A stretch of 64,000 bases of DNA from Nephrocerus scutellatus. Its lineage: Eukaryota; Arthropoda; Insecta; Diptera; Pipunculidae. The translations under genes and the position numbers were made by a program. Shown here piece by piece: positions 11,780-22,577 of the stretch. The notes under the pieces are model-generated. The model made no database searches. It worked only from the letters and a program-made list of their open reading frames with translations, and was not told where the DNA came from. Numbering within the stretch: position 1 is the first letter of the stretch; every line of letters begins with the position of its first letter. The stretch covers positions 26,752,254-26,816,253 of the forward strand of contig OX352765.1 of NCBI GenBank assembly GCA_947095585.1, read 5' to 3'.

Positions 11780-12850
11780 CTAGCCTTCTATAAAGGATAG
11801 CAATCACCCCAGTTCACATGCCTTAATGTATATCTTGTTAAAGATTTTTGAATTCCCTCCAGTCTAATATAATATAAATTAATATAAGAGTTCCAAATAC
11901 CGCATCCATATTCTAAAATGGAGCGCACAGTTGCAACATATATACTTATGTATATACATATGTGTTCACTGAAAATCAAGCCACAGTCCATCATTATGCC
12001 TAAGTCACAAATTTGAACCACTTTAGTAATGGAAATCGTTCCAAGACTATATGTATTCGCTCTAGCCCTTTATAAAAAGATACTGATTTGCATATTAAAT
12101 GTTTAAAACGCAAAAGATTTGTGTTACACCAAACATTAACGGTATCGAGATCTTCTTGTAATAATTTAGAGTTCTCCAAGCATTCTAGATTTTGGAAAAA
12201 TATTTAACATCATCAGCAAAAATAGATTTTTTTGATGACCTAAGATTTTTATTTATGACCGAGATGACTGCCTTGTGGTACACCTAACAAAACCTGGAAA
12301 GAATTCGAACGAAAATCGTTTACAAAAACCAAATTCCATCTATTATTTAGATAAGATTTTATCCAATCCAGCATTTGGGATCAAAAATCAACAGCTTTTA
12401 ATTTTTAAATTAAGAGGCTATGATTCACAGAACCAAAAGCTTTTTCAAGATCAATATAGACGTAATCGATCGAACAGTTTTCCCGAAACGCCCAGTAAAT
12501 GTAGTTCGCAAATATGGCTAAATTCGATACAACTGACCGTTTCGGAAAAAAATCATGTTGTTCCTGAATTATGTGCGTTTTTACGATGGAAAATAATTTA
12601 TCTTTAATAATTGCTTCAAACAATTTAGTAATAGTAAGCAATTTACAAATAGGTCTGTCATTTCAACAACCGCTTTGGATCCATTCTTATGAATGGGTGA
12701 AATAGAGCAACAGACCCCTCCTCAGTGACTCATTGAATGTATGAGATAAAGCATAAACTAAATTTTGGCAGCAGTATTTAAAAAAAAGATTTGCAAAAAA
12801 ATTGACCATCAGCTTTAAAGCATGGCTCCAAATTTTTTATACAATTAATT
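11780..12850 (-). pseudogene. CR1/Jockey-group LINE reverse transcriptase fragment
   Basis: Read from 12,850 downward: NDRPICKL, then ITKLFEAIIKDKLF (12,635-12,595), EQHDFFPKRSVVSNLA, and YIDLEKAFGSVNHSLLI (near 12,455-12,405), the first catalytic aspartate motif of RT with F/D context intact. After frame changes the thumb region appears as DLGIMMD, HICIYISIY and TVRSILEYGCGIWN. It ends in RLEGIQKSLTRYTLRHVNW at about 11,850-11,800. The middle, including the YADD box, is decayed. The motif wording fits Jockey/CR1-group elements; the clade is inferred. Confidence 0.75.
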
Positions 12851-13845
12851 AGTTGATCAAAGGATTTTTCTATGCTTTGCTTTGTATTGTCTCAAATGAA
12901 ACAAAAAGTAAACGCACTGAATTTATGCCATTTTATGTCAACCCACTTTTAACTATTTCGCCCACTGTACATTCTACTAATTTCTAAACATCACCTTTTA
13001 TAGGCCAGATATGTAGATATACACATTGCCTAACGATAAGGAGCATAAGGAGAGTATATAGAGCGTTTTCTGATAGTTTTAGTTGCCAACTTTGAAAATC
13101 GGTCAAAATTAAAATAAATGTACCATTTTCGCACAACTGCCGCATTGACTATGATAACATTGCGGTGACATCCCATGCAGCAGTGCGGCACCTGATGTCC
13201 TTCCCAAATTTAAAATTCAATATTTTGTCAGTCTTTAAGCAAAAGTTGGAATAATAATGATTTCTCTTAGATTCCCAAACGAAATATTCTGATTTTGGAT
13301 ACTCAAAGTTCTTCTTTATAAGCTTTCCCATAATGAAAGGATAGAATGGGTGCCAGCAACAACATTTTCAGAATTAAATTAAGTTTTCGTTCTTGTCTTC
13401 TTGTCGACTTGCCAACATAAGTACATGGTTATTATTTTAGTAATAACTTGTTGTAACAGTAACAGTCTTAATTTTTGTTCCAATCTTTTGAGTAGTGTAG
13501 ATTAGAAAATTGTCGCTTAAGAATAGATGATGTTAAATAAAAGGCCGCATCAGAAGTCTTTGCAACAATATAGTCGTAGTCACCATGAATACTAATAATT
13601 AAATGCAAATTAATACAAGTTGTCAAATTTTCAGAACTATGCTTTTTAACAAAGGCATGTTAATAAAGTTTTTAGGTATCTATGTTGTGTACAATAACTT
13701 TATTTTCAAGTTATAAACTGCTTTAGTTAATTTCATAAAAATTTTGTGAGGTCCTGTTATAGAACTACATACATTAAGTTTATCTGGGACAGTCCAATCT
13801 ATAAAAGTGGCCAATGCCAATATTTCAAGCATATCGGCCTATACA
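12851..13845. other. No gene recognised
   Basis: AT-rich spacer between the LINE fragment and the DNA transposon; nothing identifiable on either strand. Confidence 0.5.
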
Positions 13846-13846
13846 T

Positions 13847-15244
13847 GGTGTCCCCTAATTCGCCAAGGATAATTTGGGAAATGATAATTTTTGAATTTGA
13901 GGTCGGTTTTCTCCAGAAAATGCGTAATAAACATAACCTTTTACTATTTTTTCTTATAAACGTAACAATAATTAAAATAAAAATCAACGACAAGTTTGCG
14001 GAAAACCCCATAGATTTTATGATACCTTAGGAAACCCTTCAGCAGGTAAAACTTATAAAAAAGGGTTTTTTTATTTAAGCTCCAAAGGAGCTTGGTTTTA
14101 GATAATTTTTATTTTGTGTTTGTACTAAAATATTAAAAACAGGAGCTCAAAGTTTCCTCCTTGTTTTTGTATGCATGATAGAGCCCCGTTTTTGGATTTC
14201 ACTGCGAATATATATTGATGCTAACTGCTGCGTCACTTTTGATGACGCTTCGAGAATACGCCTTTCCAATTCACTTAAAGTTGCTATTTCGGTTGAATAA
14301 GCAACCTTTCATTCTTCCCCATACAAAAAAGTCCAATACTGTAAGGTCAGGAGATCTTGCAGGCCAGTGAACTGGTCCATTTCTTCCTATCCAACAATTA
14401 CTGTATTCTTCATCTATAGCCAATTCTTTACCTCTCGACCAGAGTGGGCTGAAGCTGTTGGAAATATATTGAAGCTAGTTCAATCAGTGGATTTTCCTCC
14501 AACAGTTTTGGTAAATCATTTCTCAAAGACTCCAGATAGTTTACAGCTGCTTACATATTGACGTTGAATTTGTGTTGAAATTATAACTATCTCCTTCTGT
14601 GTGGATTCTCCGAAGCCCATATATGCAGATTGTGCAAAGTTGTGATCCCATCTCTAGTAAATTGAGATTCATCCGTCCAAAGAATTCTGCTAGTAAACTC
14701 ATGTCATCCAAGCTCCTCTCCTGTAAGTAGTTAGAAAACTCAAGTCTTTTTTCCAAATCATCGGGAAGCAGTTCTTGCACACGAGTATGATAGTATGGAT
14801 AAAGAATTTCTGTTGTTAGAAACTTGGGTAAAAAATCATAAATTCCGTTTTTTACCTGCTGCAGGTTTTCTAAGGTATCATAAAATCTATGGTTTTTTCA
14901 CTAAACTTCTTGTTAATTTGTATTTTTATTATTATTACCTTTATGAGAAAAAAATAGTAAACGTTATGTTTATTAAACATTTTCTGGAAAAATTGACCTC
15001 AAATTCAAAAATTAGGATGGGCAAGAAAAATGGAATAGGCAGTTACAAAGGCTAGTATTTCTTCTAAAAATAAAGTCCTAAACGAAGTTTCTACCATTCG
15101 TATTAACAGCGCCCTTTTTGTAAACATGGGTCAGGTTACACCAGGTAAGGTTTTTCTTAAATCCCTTACTGTAGAACAATTTTTTGCTTAGAACATACCC
15201 AAAAATCTTTTCCCAAATTATCCTTGATGAATTAGGGAACACCT
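13847..15244 (-). mobile_element. Decayed DNA transposon with long terminal inverted repeats
   Basis: The left end reads GGTGTCCCCTAATTCG and the right end, reverse-complemented, GGTGTTCCCTAATTCA. Both continue with AAGGATAATTTGGGAAA. Further inside, both arms contain TTTGAATTTGAGGTC, CCAGAAAATG, AATAAACATAAC and ATAGATTTTATGATACCTTAG. The right arm is about 370 bp. The left is shorter (about 220 bp) because it lacks a block of about 130 bp that the right arm and the solo copy at 30,236 retain. Between the arms lies a decayed transposase on the minus strand. Long arms plus a DDE transposase of Tc1/mariner-like wording suggest an IS630-Tc1-mariner relative. Exact ends and target duplication are unclear. 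Confidence 0.7.
14225..14795 (-). pseudogene. DDE transposase remnant of the 13.85-kb element
   Basis: Read from 14,795 downward: RVQELLPDDLEKRLEFSNYL (about 14,783-14,724), then in the next frame RILWTDESQFTRDG and HNLHIWASENPH (about 14,700-14,605). WTDE supplies the first catalytic aspartate. After a gap of a few dozen residues the frame resumes with NYLESLRNDLPKLLEENP. It ends with GPVHWPARSPDLTVLDFFVW (about 14,375-14,315), the third catalytic region, and LSELERRILEASSKV. The second catalytic aspartate segment (normally FQQDG.P.H) is decayed to FQQLQPT. Frameshifts and stops throughout. No N-terminal DNA-binding domain was seen, so the copy is internally deleted. Confidence 0.75.
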
Positions 15245-16850
15245 TATATAAAATTTACCTACGGTTTGAAGCCATTGTAAGAAGAAACATGCTTTCCCCA
15301 TCTTTTATAGGAATTGTAACCCGATCTCGTATGTACTTTTTATCGGTGCTTTAAGTGATGATGTTGCATACACTGACTTATAGAATCATGTTAAACATGG
15401 AATTTATATGCACATTTATAACTTTAATTTCACATCAGGTGTGAATTGTTTCTGATATTATTAGAGTTATAAATCCCCACCTTAAACAAAAGGACGACAC
15501 CAACGTTAAAAGTTCCTGCTCACAGTGTTCGGTTGGGCAGATTTTTTTGAACATGCTTCGAATTACCAAATTACCGTAAAACTGACTTACACAATAAATT
15601 TGCATATAGACAATGTTATCGCACCGGGTACGACACAAGAGTGAAAACCCTGCCAGCGTTTTATGGCAGTGCAAGCTAATTAAGTGATACTGGACAAAAT
15701 GAACCAGCAGCATATTCAGTATAAAATTCATTGTTTCCATCTCATTGGAATAATGTTGAACCCCATTCCGACCTGAACACTGCCTGATGTTTTATGGGCT
15801 CCATCCGGTAGACCTCACTCTTTGTTAATAATGCAATTCAATTGACAGTTTCATAGGTTTAATTACAAAAGTTCAGTCATCAAGTTGATTGCAGAGTGAC
15901 GCGAAGCTGGTGTCATCTCTCCTTTATATCCTGATAGGTATTACAACGTACCAACTACTGCCCCGTTAGAACTATATACACAATGATGACGATGATGTCA
16001 TGGGATATAGCAAAGCCCATTTCTGCCAAAGAGGATCTATGTGAACTCTGTGATGACTTAAAATATAAATCAGCTTCGGGCTTTCACGTCTACACGTCGT
16101 AAATTTTAATGGTCCACCTGTAAAATTCATATTAATAATTAAAGATGCTGTGTGTGTCATGTAATTTGTTTTGTTTTTTCTGGCTCGTAAATAAAATATA
16201 TTTAATTATTTTTTGATTAAGCGAATAATTTATGCGCTGTACCAGAACATACGGTCGGTGTATACGGTGACATCAAGAGTCCTGGGGCATTGTAGTAAAT
16301 TAAAAGAAAAGTTGCGTAAACTTATGGTGTCTCCTGCTATACCCGTTGAATTGTCTGGCTGATGTTTATTGCTCAGTAATGTAGCACGTAGTGTTGTTGT
16401 AAATTGCCCAATCAAAAAGTTTAAGTACACTTGGTAATTAAATTTAAACCCCAATGAAATTTATGTGCTTGCCCGAGGTAATTCTATATTTTACGATGCA
16501 CATGTGCAAATTATAGTTTGTTGCTAATTGCGAGTTGATAAACGTAAGATCAAAATGGGCAAATAAATAAAACAAAGTGTAAAGTTAATGGGCGATATTG
16601 TACTTGGGGTAATGGCAAAGTCGAATCTAGAAAGTTAAAGGGATGAATACATAATGTACAGTACGAACGCTTTAACCAAAAATCGTTTGGCTTGCATAGC
16701 TGAATAGAATGGTGTGAAACCTGCACTTAAACGCCACAAAATTGTCATTATTCGAAAAATAAACCTTGCATATGGCATACAAGTCGCACTATTAGGGCCA
16801 ATAATAGGAAACATTTTTTTTTAATTGGTTGCCATAATCCCTTTATATTG
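15245..16850. other. No gene recognised
   Basis: AT-rich interval with scattered short frames and no identifiable domain, repeat or RNA gene. Confidence 0.5.
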
Positions 16851-16854
16851 CACT

Positions 16855-17300
16855 AGCTGAAATACCCGGATTTGCTCAGCTGATAACATCCCACTCACCC
16901 CCACCCAACTGACCACTCACCTAGTGATTCCTCCACTGAACCCATACTTGCTGATCCCCCCCACACTGACTACACCATTGACCCTAAAGCTGTATAGCCT
17001 CTGGGCCAAAAAATCCTGTACAATGGTGAAAACGTGATCAGAAATAAAATATTTAATATTAGCTAAAATAACAGGGGTTTCCTCACTGGACCTCCCCATC
17101 GCAAACTCATAAAGAGACCACTCTCCCACAGACACCAGCCCACTGACTCCACACCAACTTACCCCCTCCCCACACTGGTCCCAACCGCTCCATTCCACCT
17201 ACCTACCACTAACCCTAAAACTGTAGACTCTAACCTGTGGGAAAAAAACCCAGTATAAAGCTGAAAACCTGATATAAATTGGCCCAGTTTTCAAGTTAAG
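16855..17300 (+). repeat. Two partial copies of interspersed repeat family A
   Basis: C-rich text CCATTGACCCTAAAGCTGTA (about 16,973-16,992) and CCACTAACCCTAAAACTGTA (about 17,206-17,225) recur about 233 bp apart, each followed by a CTCTGGG/CTAACCTGTGGG block and an AATCCTGTA/ACCCAGTA block. A third, fuller copy lies at 56,625-57,000 with CCACTGACCCAAAATTGTAG. The arrangement suggests two tandem or independently inserted fragments. No coding capacity. Confidence 0.6.
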
Positions 17301-17339
17301 AGTATTTAATTGAAAGGCCAAACAAACTTACCTCTTACA

Positions 17340-17810
17340 AAAATGGAAAATTGTAAACTTTGTAAGCTCTTATTGAATAAGAATTTTTTTGAAGACAACC
17401 TAAGCCCAAGTGGCTGACACTGCGATCTAAGAAGATCTATTGTATCATAGGGTGTAGCTAATCTAAGAGACTTACCTTCCTAATGAAGGACAGTATGTCC
17501 TTAGTGTCAGAGTTTTGCAGATCTGCCGACGAATATATTGCTTTATGGAAAATACGTCTCTTTAACCAGATCAATGCTGAAGAATCACAGAGAATGTGCC
17601 CGAACTGGCCCGCAGGTCCGCAGTGACACGTTCAATGGAGGGCTTGATAAGAGAATTCCAGTTTAGTCGTTTATCAATTTTGACGCCAAGATATTTAACC
17701 TCATTAGAATAACCTAAGATGGTGACTTTGATAATGATAGGTCCCGACTTAGCTTCATGAAAGGCTCTAAAAGGGTTTTGCAAGGATTAGTGGAATACGG
17801 TTTATATTCA
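17340..17810 (-). pseudogene. LOA/R1-type LINE fragment with a large internal deletion
   Basis: Read from 17,810: GPIIIKVTILGYSNEVKYLG then VKIDKRLNWNSLIKPSI (about 17,735-17,635), the post-catalytic part of RT. At about 17,570 the frame jumps to RRIFHKAIYSSADLQNS and TKDILSFIRKV (to about 17,470), the extreme C-terminus. The related copy at 34,930-35,045 has RRHIFNKALCSSADLRNS and ILPFIRKVV, so the two are one family. The intervening thumb, RNase H domain and cysteine motif have been deleted. Dead copy. Confidence 0.7.
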
Positions 17811-18029
17811 GAAAGTTTTTCTATTCAAAAAAAAACTTTGTATTAAATTGTACGAGCAATTGTAAGAAGCATGTATACAAGATAACGTTGAGAGCTGCAT
17901 ATAAGTTTATAGTACTCTGTATTGATACTTTTTTGTACAATATACTTTTGTTAGGGTAATGTTTAGTACCTGTACATGTTGATCTCGTATGTACTCGCTG
18001 TTTGTTGAATTTTATTTAGGAATTTACCA

Positions 18030-18330
18030 GTATGTTCTGGTGTTTAGTGGATGGTTCGAATAGAATAGAAGAGAAAACAATAGAAGCCTGTGGAGTGGAT
18101 TTTGCATAAAAGACAGCAACTCAGACGCAGTGAGTTAAGTTTTTATTTGGAGTTCAATCAGACTACTACTATTCACCACCTAAGTGAATAGTAGTGAAAT
18201 AAAAGTCTAATAAGTAAATTGTGTGAACTTTTGGTATTTGTTATATTTGTTTATTAATGTTGTAATTTCTGAGTTTATAAACTTGTGTTGTGTTAAAATT
18301 CATTACGAACTCTAGAAAGCCTAAATTTCG
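18030..18330 (+). mobile_element. Copia-type solo LTR or LTR fragment
   Basis: Matches, with gaps, the reverse complement of 57,590-57,890: a GATGGTT/GAATAGAA block, CTGTGGA-T, a TATA-like CATAAA, then CGCAGTGAGTTA-GTTTTTATTTGG. The 57.6-kb copy sits beside Copia RNase H coding sequence, which supports the LTR reading. A perfect 12-bp hairpin (18,165-18,176 with 18,184-18,195) lies just downstream of the presumed start of the transcript. No internal coding sequence is attached, so this is probably a solo LTR. Exact TG...CA ends were not resolved. Confidence 0.5.
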
Positions 18331-18562
18331 TAACAACAGTATAGATATATTTATAGATTCAAGATGGGAACATACGACGTTTGTTCTCTCATTATGCTTT
18401 CATAACATGACGATCCTGCCAGTGACATAGCAAAAGTACCAGTATTGCATGAATTTTGTTTTACTTAGTGGAGTATTACCTTGTAGTCAAATTTTATTTC
18501 TTGACACATACTATGCTCGTAAATCATAAAGGCATTTTTTAAGGCACCACTGATTTCGAACA

Positions 18563-18714
18563 GGTATAAGTAGTAGTAGTTATTACTCTCAGAACGTTTG
18601 TCACCCATTCGCGAGAGGTGGGACACCGTGGAAAATACTTTTTGTGTTACTGGGATTCGAACCACGAACCTCCTGCTCAGTAGCCATGTGCATTTCCACT
18701 GAGCCACGGCACCC
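18563..18714 (-). mobile_element. tRNA-derived SINE, 3'-truncated copy
   Basis: Reverse-complemented, it begins GGGTGCCGTGGCTCAGTGG and contains a pol III box A (TGGCTCAGTGG, complement of 18,696-18,706) and box B (TGGTTCGAATCCC, complement of 18,652-18,664), about 33 nt apart as in tRNAs. The body continues CCACCTCTCGCGAATGGG and GACAAACGTTC, shared with 30,606-30,906 and 37,470-37,752. This copy stops after about 150 bp and has a short ACTACTACT tail. Not a functional tRNA gene: there is no anticodon stem pairing of full length and it is repeated elsewhere in the window. Confidence 0.85.
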
Positions 18715-19425
18715 AAAGTGATGATTTATTGATCTTAAAAAATGTTAGCTTAATTGCGCCGTAGTTGTTTGAAATAACATATTTGTAACATCTTCAGCTA
18801 AGCCGGCTTCAAAATTTAATTCAGATTTATTATTTTTCTGTCAATTTTTTTAAAACCTGATTAAATGCAACATGTGACAATCTAAGTCCTTATTTTGTTC
18901 GTTTGTAGTGAACACTTTTCTCACCCTAGTTGTGTCTTTGCAATCATTTGCCCAGAATTAGTCACTGACATTAAAAATATTCATATTCCATCTTCCCTTT
19001 GTATTTTCCTTTACTCTACTAAAAAACATCCTTCATTGTAATGCCACTAGTATCGTCGGAAAAATCTATTACTTCAGCAATTCCCCCGTTGACTAACATC
19101 GTTTTGCTGAGCAAAAATAATTTCTTGTCCTTTGTCCTTGTCGCGTCGCACATCTGAGATTGTTTCAATTATTCTTTGGGTGCATTTCATAAATGTCATG
19201 TGCCATCTGCGTGAAATGATTTCACCTCTTCTTGCACTTGAGCGTACAATGCCATCAGAAAAATTTCCCCTAGGAATTTTGCGGTAAATCGCAATTATTT
19301 CCTGGACATTTTATTATAGACGTCATTAAGTAATGAATTATTCTTTTTATTAGAAGTAAATATTTTAAATTTTTAAAAAAATGTGATATGGCTTTTCAAC
19401 TTCCATCTTACATGGTGCATAAAGC
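18715..19425. other. No gene recognised
   Basis: AT-rich spacer without identifiable coding motif on either strand. Confidence 0.5.
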
Positions 19426-19429
19426 GGTG

Positions 19430-19690
19430 TTAATCGGTTTATAAGTAGCAGACAAGTAATTGTTGATTACCATAAGAAAAAAATGATGCAGACAAAACAG
19501 AACCCTGGGGAGCACCAGTTTGATTGCATTTGGAAAAAATAGGAAAAGTAAATTTTATAATAAAAATATTAAGTATATTGAGGGAATGAATAAATGGAAC
19601 GATGAAACTTGAATTTACAGTCATTGCTTTGATTCCATTAGCATAAGCCCACTTTTTAGACATAAGAGCTTGGTGCTACGATAATGCCAA
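19430..19690 (-). pseudogene. LINE reverse transcriptase fragment
   Basis: A minus frame from about 19,663 carries a TFPIFSKC stretch followed by NQTGAPQGSVLSASFFS (about 19,535-19,480). The GxPQGSVLS box is the conserved RT motif upstream of the YADD catalytic site. Only this segment of the palm is readable, so the clade (CR1/L2/Jockey-like) is uncertain. It lies just outside the 1,923-bp tandem array and is not part of it. Confidence 0.55.
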
Positions 19691-20049
19691 TGACTCTCAA
19701 TTAATGTTATGCCAAAATGCAAGATTATGTACTTAGGCTTACTTGTAAGGTAAGTGATTTCATAAATTTCTAATAACGGACATAGGTGATCGATTATAAT
19801 TACATAGGGAATGGAAATTGTATTAAAGTACTCTCGTTGTTGCGCTCTGTTTCTTTATGTAAATAAAGACTTGCTTACGAAATCAATGATTCTTTTAAAG
19901 TAGTTTCTACGAATAGAATAGAAGCAGTTATTTAGTTCTCATTTAAAATTCTACGTGTCTAGTTGACAAAAGATAAAGCTACCGTCTAAGCGAATACCCG
20001 TATAATAGGCGAACTGTGTAGCTTATTGAGCATTAAACTGTTAAATAAA

Positions 20050-20645
20050 AATTGTTATAAAAAAATGAAATAACTTCCCAAAATCCATATCGAACTCTGT
20101 AGATAGCACATGGTTCTTAAACGCTTCAACCACTTCTTCAGGCGATAAAATTCATTGACCACGCATCTTATCTTTGATTGTTGGGAACAGGAAGAAGTCA
20201 TTTGGTGCCAAGTCGGGGCAGTAAGGCGGATGACTTATCAATTCTATCGTTTGAGTGCTCAAATACTCCCTTGTTTTATACGATGTGTATGAGCTCGCAT
20301 TAACGTGATGCAAAATGATTCGCCGTTTTGGGTTGTTTTCTCTCAATTTGTTGAAAACGTCGGGCAAACAAATGGTCGTGTACCAAGATGAATTGACTGT
20401 CTTTTGATTTTCAAGAGCCACAGTAGCCACATGACCGGTTTTCGTGAAGAAACACGCTACCACTTGCTTCCCAACGCTCCGAACTCGCACACGTGTTTAT
20501 TTCGGGTTTATTTAGGTGCGCTTACTCCAATTTTCGGGTGCCGTACTTATTCAGATAAAAACAATTGAGCTTCTGGTGAAAAAATCTTCCAGGGCCAAGA
20601 AGACAAATAAACACTACGAGTGCCGAAAAATTTTACGATTCCATG
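20050..20645 (-). pseudogene. mariner-like transposase pseudogene, unit 1
   Basis: Open minus frame 20,490-20,152 carries RSVGKQVVACFFTKTGHVAT, VNSSWYTTICLPDVFNKLR, RIILHHVNASSYTS and PPYCPDLAPNDFFLFP, the classical order of mariner catalytic-domain motifs. The second catalytic aspartate (normally HHDNA) is Val here. The third (SPDLAP region) is kept with S to C. Past a stop the frame continues LSPEEVVEAFKNHVL, the mariner C-terminus. Upstream toward 20,645 a frameshifted AP-NWSK segment is all that remains of the middle; the helix-turn-helix N-terminus is missing. Non-functional. Confidence 0.85.
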
Positions 20646-20654
20646 TCGGTTTTA

Positions 20655-21345
20655 GAAATTGGCTATCTCTGTGACCTATTTGCGCAAGAACTAGGGCCTG
20701 TATCCCTATAAGATCGCTTTAATCTCTGAACTGAAACCGAACGACCATCAGCTGCAACGTAATTTATTGATTGGGACTAAACATGTGCGAAAACGATCTC
20801 AATTTTCATCACAAAGTCATTCTCAGCGATGAAGCCTATTTTTAGCTCAATGACTTCGTTACCAAGAAAAATTATTACATTTGGACAAAACAGCAATCCG
20901 AAATCATTCATGAAATGGTATTTCACCCTTAAAATTAAATTTTTAGTGCGGGTTTAATGCTGGAGTGATTACTGAGCCATAATTCTTCCTCAATGATATT
21001 GGCAATCCGACTATTTTTACTAATCATTGGAAGAGGTTGACTTGGAGCATATGTGGTTTCAACAAGGTATTGCCATATGCCACTCAGTTGCCCAAACAAC
21101 CGAGTTAATGAAGTTAAAGTTCGGTGACCGCGTTATCTCCAGAAAAGGACCAGTGAGCCAGCCCAGTTCGTGTGACTTGACTCTTTCTTTGGGGCTATGT
21201 CAAGTCCATGCTAGTATGTGCCAGTAAGCTCGAGTTTTGAAACTACCTTAAGACCAACATCAAATACGAAATTGCTAGCATATCACTCGTTTTATGCGCC
21301 AAAGTCATTAGCAGTTGGGGTAAGCGAAATTACTCGTGGAGAAGT
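20655..21345 (+). pseudogene. second Tc1/mariner-superfamily transposase pseudogene, unit 1
   Basis: Shifting plus frames give IALISELKPNDHQL, VILSDEAYF (first catalytic aspartate, about 20,820-20,848), NYYIWTKQQSEIIHEM, then EEVDLEHMWFQQGIAICHS (21,030-21,090). The second catalytic aspartate of FQQD is Gly. It continues FGDRVISRKGPV, SCDLT, a frameshifted LWGYVKSM and finally LKTNIKYEIASIS. This wording belongs to a different Tc1/mariner-superfamily lineage from the minus-strand gene in the same unit. At least five frame interruptions; dead. Confidence 0.8.
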
Positions 21346-21972
21346 TTCAGCATACACATCATATATTAAACATAAACTATTTAAAAAAACAAAATGGGGT
21401 GTTGTAATGAAAAATGATTATAACGAAAGGTCTTTCACTAAATATTCATTTTTTGATTGGACTAAATATTTGAAGGAATAAATTTTCTCATACTAATCTA
21501 AATGATGTACCAGCGTTCGCATCCACATCACATAAAGAAAGCATACATTCAAGTATTAATGAGAAAAATGTCAGAAACAATACGTCAAATGATGTGAAAG
21601 ACTGCCAAAGAGAAGCCATTAATTAAGGATTGGATTTTTATTAAAATGAAAAAGAAGAAGTAAAATGATATTACAATTTTCTTATACAAAAATAATTTTG
21701 GTACTATAGCCACAAAAACACCCACTTCCTATTTAATATATTTTCTCCTAATATTTGTTGTCCGGTGACATATGACACGAGGTCGTTTCCAAAACACGCA
21801 AACCACAAAACATTTCTCATCCAATAGGAATAATACCAAAGCGAGTGCTTATACCACATTATAATATATAATTCTACGTGTCTAGTTGACAAAAGATAAA
21901 GCTACCGTCTAAGCGAATACCCGTATAATAGGCGAACTGTGTAGCTTATTGAGCATTAAACTGTTAAATAAA

Positions 21973-22568
21973 AATTGTTATAAAAAAATGAAATAACTTC
22001 CCAAAATCCATATCGAACTCTGTAGATAGCACATGGTTCTTAAACGCTTCAACCACTTCTTCAGGCGATAAAATTCATTGACCACGCATCTTATCTTTGA
22101 TTGTTGGGAACAGGAAGAAGTCATTTGGTGCCAAGTCGGGGCAGTAAGGCGGATGACTTATCAATTCTATCGTTTGAGTGCTCAAATACTCCCTTGTTTT
22201 ATACGATGTGTATGAGCTCGCATTAACGTGATGCAAAATGATTCGCCGTTTTGGGTTGTTTTCTCTCAATTTGTTGAAAACGTCGGGCAAACAAATGGTT
22301 GTGTACCAAGATGAATTGACTGTCTTTTTATTTTCAAGAGCCACAGTAGCCACATGACCGGTTTTCGTGAAGAAACACGCTACCACTTGCTTCCCAACGC
22401 TCCGAACTCGCACACGTGTTTATTTCGGGTTTATTTAGGTGCGCTTACTCCAATTTTCGGGTGCCGTACTTATTCAGATAAAAACAATTGAGCTTCTGGT
22501 GAAAAAATCTTCCAGGGCCAAGAAGACAAATAAACACTACGAGTGCCGAAAAATTTTACGATTCCATG
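21973..22568 (-). pseudogene. mariner-like transposase pseudogene, unit 2
   Basis: Same gene as in unit 1, displaced by 1,923 bp. Open frame 22,413-22,075. One amino-acid difference visible: Lys for Gln in the ALEN-KTVNSS segment. The Val replacing the second catalytic aspartate and the stop before LSPEEVVEAF are shared, so the damage predates the triplication. Confidence 0.85.
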
Positions 22569-22577
22569 TCGGTTTTA

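Noticed and set aside
18652..18714. tRNA gene (box A and box B present)
   Set aside because: The same head occurs three times followed by a shared non-tRNA body and simple-repeat tail; this is a SINE.
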